Of a stretch of DNA of 9,494 nt, positions 5,636 through 9,494 are shown piece by piece (position 1 is the stretch's first letter; each line of letters starts with the position of its first letter). Under the pieces are notes generated by a model that made no database searches, was not told the origin of the DNA, and worked only from the letters and a program-made list of their open reading frames with translations. The stretch is from an uncultured Christensenellaceae bacterium (GTDB lineage: Bacteria; Bacillota; Clostridia; Christensenellales; Pumilibacteraceae). The position numbers and the translations under genes are program-made. Location: positions 1-9,494 of the forward strand of contig CAJUKR010000055.1 of NCBI GenBank assembly GCA_910587025.1. The letters run 5' to 3'.

Positions 5636-6375
5636 TCCCACTCCCCCGCAAGTTGCATGATTACCGCAGCGCCAGCAACCGATGCGGTTTCGGCGCGGAG
5701 TATGCGCTTGCCGAGCGTCACCGAAGTATATCCGTTATCCGTCATGATGCCGACTTCGGCTTCAGAAAAACCGCCTTCGGGTCCTACGATCAGCGCAATG
5801 TTTTTGTCATTTTTTCGGACAACATCTCCGAGCCGCTTACCGGTAGCATACGCGCCTTCGTAAGCGAATACCACGGTATCATATCCGTCAAGCATGTGCG
5901 GAACGTCCGCAAACTTTATCGTCTCGAATACCTCCGGGATTATCGCGCGGCCGCACTGTTTGGAGGCCTCATGCGCGGCACGGCGCAAACGATCGGATTT
6001 TTCCGAATTCCGCACCGTATACTCCCCGATAAACGGGAATATTTTTTTCACCCCGAGTTCGGTCAGCTTCTGTACCGCAAACTCGGTTTTGTCGCCTTTG
6101 AGCAGCGACAAAAAAACGGACAGATTAAGCCTCGGTTCGGTATCGTTTTCATAGTCGTCGATATACGAAAGCGTCACGGACGATTTATCAAACGCCACCG
6201 CTTCGTAAACATAATCTCTGCCGTCGTTCGGGCAAAGTATGATTTTGTCTCCAACACGCGCGCGCAAAACCTCGGCAAGATGTTTATACTCGTTACCGGT
6301 CACGCGCATCGTCGGTTTTTCGGTTTTGTCTACAAAAAATCTTCTCAATTCTTTTTCATCATAAACGCTTGCCAC
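5632..6375 (-). CDS. rsmE: 16S rRNA (uracil(1498)-N3)-methyltransferase RsmE
   Basis: A SAM-dependent SPOUT-class enzyme that methylates U1498 in helix 44 of 16S rRNA, at the decoding region. Seen: an N-terminal PUA-like domain starting RRFFVD (11-16) with EYKHLAEVLRARVGD (29-43), then the SPOUT fold with LLKGDKTEFAVQKLTELGV (91-109), EASKQCGRAIIPEV (136-149), and the trefoil-knot SAM motifs LIVGPEGGFSEAE (195-207) and LGKRILRAETA (221-231). The start is uncertain. The frame given begins at a GTG (6375), overlaps prmA by 31 nt and has no good ribosome binding site. A TTG at 6348 would give 238 residues beginning MRRFFVD, the usual family start, and would overlap the prmA stop as TTGA. I judge the two about equally likely, leaning slightly to the TTG. 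The function itself is secure. Confidence 0.95.
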   Translation of the reverse strand: MASVYDEKELRRFFVDKTEKPTMRVTGNEYKHLAEVLRARVGDKIILCPNDGRDYVYEAVAFDKSSVTLSYIDDYENDTEPRLNLSVFLSLLKGDKTEFAVQKLTELGVKKIFPFIGEYTVRNSEKSDRLRRAAHEASKQCGRAIIPEVFETIKFADVPHMLDGYDTVVFAYEGAYATGKRLGDVVRKNDKNIALIVGPEGGFSEAEVGIMTDNGYTSVTLGKRILRAETASVAGAAVIMQLAGEWE

Positions 6376-7247
6376 TCGCCCGTCTTAAGCGATTTTTCAA
6401 GCGTAAATTCTCCGTCGTTGCCGATATAACCGCTTAAAACATCATCGGCGCGGTCGTTGATTATTCCGCTCATTATTATGCGGCTTCCCGCCCTCATAAC
6501 ACTCGGAAGAGACGAACGCAGTCTCAACAAAATATCGGCAGTCAAATTCGCAAGAACTATATCGGCTTTGCCGTCGTATTCTTCGGCAAGATCACCTTCG
6601 TATACTTCGGCATCCAGTCCGTTCAACTCAAGATTACGTTTTGCGGCAACGACCGCTTGCGGATCTATGTCGATGAGAGAACAATCCCGCGCACCGAGTT
6701 TCATGGCGGCAATACCGAGTATTCCGCTTCCGCACCCGACATCGAGCACGCGCTTATCAGACAGATCGAGTGTTGCAAGCAGCTCTATACACATGCCCGT
6801 CGTTTCGTGCTTGCCCGTACCGAACGCCATTCCGGGGTCGATAAGTATTTTCGGCTTGTCGAAATTTCCGTCCAGCCACTTCGGAACAACGACGATCTTA
6901 CCGAAATCAATCGGCTTATAATATTTTTTCCACTCGGTTTCCCAGTCGATCGAATCGCATAAGGCTATGTCCGCCTCTACTTCGCGGGTCAGATACGTCC
7001 CGAGCGTTTCGATAAGACCGCTTATGTCTGCGTTCTCGTCGAAACAACCCGTTACAACGGCGAACGAAGTATCGATGTTATCGAGCGACGCGTCGTAATA
7101 ATCCCAGTTGTTTTTCGAAGCGAGCACCTCTTTGGTGTCTTCGCCGTCAACAACGGAAACACCTTCGCTTCCCGCTTCTATTATCGCATACGAAGCTATA
7201 TCGGCTTCTTCGTGCGAAACTTTAACGCTTATTTGCTTGTATCTCAT
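6345..7247 (-). CDS. prmA: Ribosomal protein L11 methyltransferase PrmA
   Basis: Methylates lysines and the N-terminus of ribosomal protein L11, with S-adenosylmethionine as donor. The 300-residue protein has an N-terminal L11-recognition domain (about 1-60, starting RYKQISVKVSHEEAD), then the family signature IDPGMAFGTGKHETT (136-150), the class I SAM motif VLDVGCGSGILG (167-178), the acidic motif LIDIDP (191-196) and catalytic-region motif NLTADIL (234-240). Length is typical. The ATG at 7247 has only a weak ribosome binding site (TTTGG) because the base of a hairpin ends 8 nt upstream. It is the first gene of prmA-rsmE-mtaB-hinT. No clear promoter lies in the 68-nt gap behind dnaK, so transcription probably enters from dnaK. 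dnaJ, commonly between dnaK and prmA in Bacillota, is missing. Confidence 0.97.
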   Translation of the reverse strand: MRYKQISVKVSHEEADIASYAIIEAGSEGVSVVDGEDTKEVLASKNNWDYYDASLDNIDTSFAVVTGCFDENADISGLIETLGTYLTREVEADIALCDSIDWETEWKKYYKPIDFGKIVVVPKWLDGNFDKPKILIDPGMAFGTGKHETTGMCIELLATLDLSDKRVLDVGCGSGILGIAAMKLGARDCSLIDIDPQAVVAAKRNLELNGLDAEVYEGDLAEEYDGKADIVLANLTADILLRLRSSLPSVMRAGSRIIMSGIINDRADDVLSGYIGNDGEFTLEKSLKTGEWQAFMMKKN

Positions 7248-7255
7248 AAATTACC

Positions 7256-7291
7256 AAAGGAAAGCCCGATCTGATTATCGGACTTTCCTTT
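7256..7291 (-). terminator. Hairpin between dnaK and prmA (terminator or attenuator)
   Basis: On the minus strand AAAGGAAAG-T-CCGAT (7291-7277) pairs with ATCGG-G-CTTTCCTTT (7270-7256) around a 6-nt loop AATCAG. The stem is 15 bp including one U-G wobble. The descending arm ends CTTTCCTTTGG, so the U-tract is interrupted and termination is probably partial. It lies 24 nt after the dnaK stop and 8 nt before the prmA ATG, so it can both thin out transcription and limit access to the prmA ribosome binding site. Confidence 0.7.
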
Positions 7292-7315
7292 TCCCGTTAT
7301 AAATTCGAAAAACGA

Positions 7316-9085
7316 TTACGCATTTTCCGCACCGCCGTTTTCGGCGGCAGCCTGCTGATACAGTTTGGAGAATACGTCGTTAGACTTCTTGGACAACTCT
7401 TCGACCGCATTCTTGATAGTATCCGCGTCATCCGTCTTGAGCGCTTCTTTAACCTTATCTATCTCGCTTTCGAGTTCCTCTTTCTCCGAGGAATCGACCT
7501 TATCGCCGTTTTCTCTGAAGAATTTTTCTATCGAGAATATAAGCGCGTCCGCCTGATTTTTGGTTTCGACAAGTTCCTTTCTCTTACCGTCTTCCGCCGC
7601 GAACTTTTCAGCGTCTTTTATAGCCGCCTGAATCTGCTCTTCGCTGAGATTGGACGACGCCGTGATAGTAACGCTCTGCTCTTTGCCGGTACCCTTATCC
7701 TTTGCGGAAACATGAACGATACCGTTTGCGTCGATGTCGAACGTAACTTCGATCTGCGGCACGCCTCTGGGAGCGGGCGGAATACCTCCGAGCTCGAAAC
7801 GGGCAATCGTCTTATTGTACGCGGCAAGCTCGCGCTCACCCTGAAGAACGTGAATATCGACCGAGGGCTGATTGTCGGCTGCCGTCGAGAACACCTGCGA
7901 CTTCTTAGTCGGAATGGTCGTGTTTCTCTCGATGATCTTCGTAAAGATACCGCCCATGGTCTCTATACCGAGAGACAGCGGAGTAACGTCGAGAAGAAGT
8001 ACGTCCTTCACCTCGCCGCCGAGCACGCCGCCCTGAATTGATGCGCCGACAGCGACGCATTCGTCGGGATTGATGCCCTTGAAAGGCTCTTTGCCCGTAA
8101 GTTTTTTAACCGCGTCCTGAACAGCGGGAATACGCGTCGAACCACCGACGAGAATAACTTTCTGTATATCGCCCACGGTAAGCCCCGCGTCGGAAAGCGC
8201 CTGTTTGCTGAGCTTGATCGTTCTTTCGACGAGATCGGCGGAAATCGAATCAAATTTGCTTCTCGTAAGTTCACATTCGAAGTTGATCGGACCGTTGGGG
8301 CCGAAAGACAGGAACGGAAGGCTGATAAGCGTTTTCTGAAGCTGAGAAAGCTCTATCTTGGCTTTTTCGGCGGACTCTTTAAGACGCTGCATAGCCATTC
8401 TGTCGTTTTTGAGATCGACACCGTTTTCTTTCTTAAACTGCTCGAGCAGATAATCGATTATCTTCTGGTCGAAATCGTCGCCGCCGAGCTTATTGTCGCC
8501 CGCCGTTGCGACTACTTCGAACACGCCGTCGCCGATTTCGAGAATGGAAATATCGAACGTACCGCCGCCGAGGTCGAATACGAAAATTTTGTGGTTGTCG
8601 TCGCCGCCCTTATCCAGACCGTAAGCAAGCGCCGCGGCAGTGGGCTCATTGATTATTCTGAGAACATCGAGACCGGCTATTCTGCCAGCGTCTTTGGTCG
8701 CCTGACGCTGAGAGTCGGTGAAATATGCGGGAACAGTGATCACCGCCTGCGTTACGGGTTCTCCGATATAAGCTTCCGCATCCTGTCTGAGCTTGGTCAG
8801 TATCATTGCGGAAATTTCCTGCGGAGAATAAGAATTATCGTCGATCTTGACTTTTTTATTGGTGCCCATATCGCGCTTGATAGAGCTTATTGTCTTATCG
8901 GGGTTCGCGACTGCCTGACGCTTTGCGACCTGTCCGATAAGTCTTTCGCCGTCTTTGGAAAAACCGACTACGGACGGAGTCGTTCTCGCACCCTCCGAGT
9001 TGGTTATTACCGTGGGTTCGCCGCCCTCGAGGACAGCTACGCACGAGTTGGTAGTACCGAGGTCGATACCGATGATTTTACCCAT
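7316..9085 (-). CDS. dnaK: Molecular chaperone DnaK (Hsp70)
   Basis: An ATP-driven cytosolic chaperone that binds exposed hydrophobic peptides; GrpE exchanges its nucleotide and DnaJ delivers substrates and stimulates ATPase. Seen: phosphate 1 motif IIGIDLGTTNSCVAV (4-18), phosphate 2 FDLGGGTFDIS (170-180), adenosine motif VGGSTRIP (313-320), linker VLLLDVTPLSLG (362-373), the beta-sandwich substrate-binding domain (to about 480) and the helical lid (481-589). The nucleotide-binding domain of about 360 residues is the shorter Gram-positive type. At 589 residues the protein is short: the lid ends AAAENGGAENA and the acidic DDVVDAEYEEV-like tail common in Bacillota is absent, with no such sequence in the 3' flank in any frame I checked. 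GGAGG lies 10 nt before the ATG, 43 nt after grpE. Confidence 0.98.
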   Translation of the reverse strand: MGKIIGIDLGTTNSCVAVLEGGEPTVITNSEGARTTPSVVGFSKDGERLIGQVAKRQAVANPDKTISSIKRDMGTNKKVKIDDNSYSPQEISAMILTKLRQDAEAYIGEPVTQAVITVPAYFTDSQRQATKDAGRIAGLDVLRIINEPTAAALAYGLDKGGDDNHKIFVFDLGGGTFDISILEIGDGVFEVVATAGDNKLGGDDFDQKIIDYLLEQFKKENGVDLKNDRMAMQRLKESAEKAKIELSQLQKTLISLPFLSFGPNGPINFECELTRSKFDSISADLVERTIKLSKQALSDAGLTVGDIQKVILVGGSTRIPAVQDAVKKLTGKEPFKGINPDECVAVGASIQGGVLGGEVKDVLLLDVTPLSLGIETMGGIFTKIIERNTTIPTKKSQVFSTAADNQPSVDIHVLQGERELAAYNKTIARFELGGIPPAPRGVPQIEVTFDIDANGIVHVSAKDKGTGKEQSVTITASSNLSEEQIQAAIKDAEKFAAEDGKRKELVETKNQADALIFSIEKFFRENGDKVDSSEKEELESEIDKVKEALKTDDADTIKNAVEELSKKSNDVFSKLYQQAAAENGGAENA

Positions 9086-9128
9086 TTTTATTATTCCTCC
9101 GAAATTGAATTTGAATTGATTGCGCCGT

Positions 9129-9494
9129 TTACTGCGCTACTTTGACTACGCTGTGACGAAGTATGCGTTCGCCCATCGCATAACCTTTTTGAAATACTTC
9201 GATGACCGTTCCGACATCCGATTCTTTTTCCGCTTTCGTACGCAGAATGGCATTATGAAGTTCGGGATCGAACAGCTTTCCGAGCGCGGCGATCTCGCTT
9301 ACGCCGAAGCCGCCGAGTACGCCGCAAATTTGGCGGTCGATCATACGAACGCCTTCCGCCACCTTTTCGTCCGTTATCATTTTAAGAGCCTGATTTATGA
9401 CGTCAAGCACGGGAATTATCTGAGTCATAGCATCCGCAATACCGTCTTCCCTGGTATGTTTCAACTGCTCCGCGGTACGCTTACGATAATTATC
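9129..9494 (-). CDS. grpE: Nucleotide exchange factor GrpE, C-terminal part (runs off the window)
   Basis: GrpE is a dimeric exchange factor that releases ADP from DnaK and acts as a heat sensor. The frame is open to the last base of the window, so the 5' end is missing. The 121 visible residues start DNYRKRTAEQ, the conserved end of the long dimerisation coiled coil, followed by a helical segment (IIPVLDVINQAL) and the beta-wing domain that contacts DnaK: FDPELHNAI and the C-terminal VIEVFQKGYAMGERILRHSVVKVA. The end is complete and typical, with TAA at 9131-9129. An apparent start at 9464 is an internal TTG, not the real start. The grpE-dnaK gap is 43 nt with no terminator, so they are co-transcribed. 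The usual partner hrcA and a CIRCE operator would lie beyond the window. Confidence 0.96.
   Translation of the reverse strand, partial: DNYRKRTAEQLKHTREDGIADAMTQIIPVLDVINQALKMITDEKVAEGVRMIDRQICGVLGGFGVSEIAALGKLFDPELHNAILRTKAEKESDVGTVIEVFQKGYAMGERILRHSVVKVAQ

Noticed and set aside
4685..5863. Plus-strand 392-aa open frame
   Set aside because: It is antisense to mtaB and the 3' end of rsmE, with no family motifs and no ribosome binding site; a shadow caused by codon bias.
5653..6429. Plus-strand 258-aa open frame
   Set aside because: It is antisense to rsmE and the end of prmA; the minus-strand frames carry all the family motifs.
48..9494. CRISPR arrays, insertion sequences, att sites, tRNA or rRNA genes, toxin-antitoxin or defence genes
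   Set aside because: I saw no repeat arrays, transposase motifs, tRNA-like folds or defence domains; the sequence is almost fully accounted for by conserved housekeeping genes.

Overview
The window reads as a piece of a Bacillota (Firmicutes), most likely Clostridia-type, chromosome. It comes from a draft or metagenomic assembly, because bases 1-47 are Illumina P7 adapter with an 8-nt index and not genome. The lineage call rests on gene order (grpE-dnaK-prmA-rsmE-mtaB-hinT-rpsU and yerC-pcrA-ligA), a Gram-positive-style DnaK, GGAGG-type ribosome binding sites, and sigma-A-like promoters (TTGACA/17/TAAAAT and similar). TGA is used as an ordinary stop. Finer taxonomy cannot be read from the sequence alone.

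All eleven genes lie on the minus strand, so the window is read from right to left. Region A (9494-7316) holds the 3' part of grpE and a complete dnaK, the Hsp70 chaperone and its nucleotide exchange factor. Region B (7247-4051) is a tight cluster, prmA-rsmE-mtaB-hinT, with overlaps or 1-nt gaps. It encodes ribosomal protein L11 methylation, 16S rRNA U1498 methylation, tRNA ms2t6A37 methylthiolation and a HIT nucleotide hydrolase. A hairpin lies between dnaK and prmA, and dnaJ, often found there, is absent. Region C (4025-3715) is rpsU (S21) with its own strong promoter, a structured leader and a strong intrinsic terminator.

Region D (3691-2878) has two small genes: a TfoX N-terminal-domain protein and an unrecognised charged 135-aa protein with its own extended -10 promoter. 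Region E (2881-48) is yerC-pcrA-ligA, again with overlapping reading frames and a promoter in front of yerC. It encodes a TrpR-like regulator, the PcrA/UvrD helicase, and the first 104 residues of NAD-dependent DNA ligase, cut off by the contig edge.

Most of the window is conserved housekeeping sequence. I found no defence system, mobile element, CRISPR array, tRNA or rRNA, and no convincing new biological system. The points worth a second look are: the adapter at the edge; the missing dnaJ and the DnaK without its usual acidic tail; the dnaK-prmA hairpin; the rpsU leader that may hide its own ribosome binding site; the uncharacterised 135-aa protein with a palindrome next to its promoter; and the joining of two clusters usually found apart.
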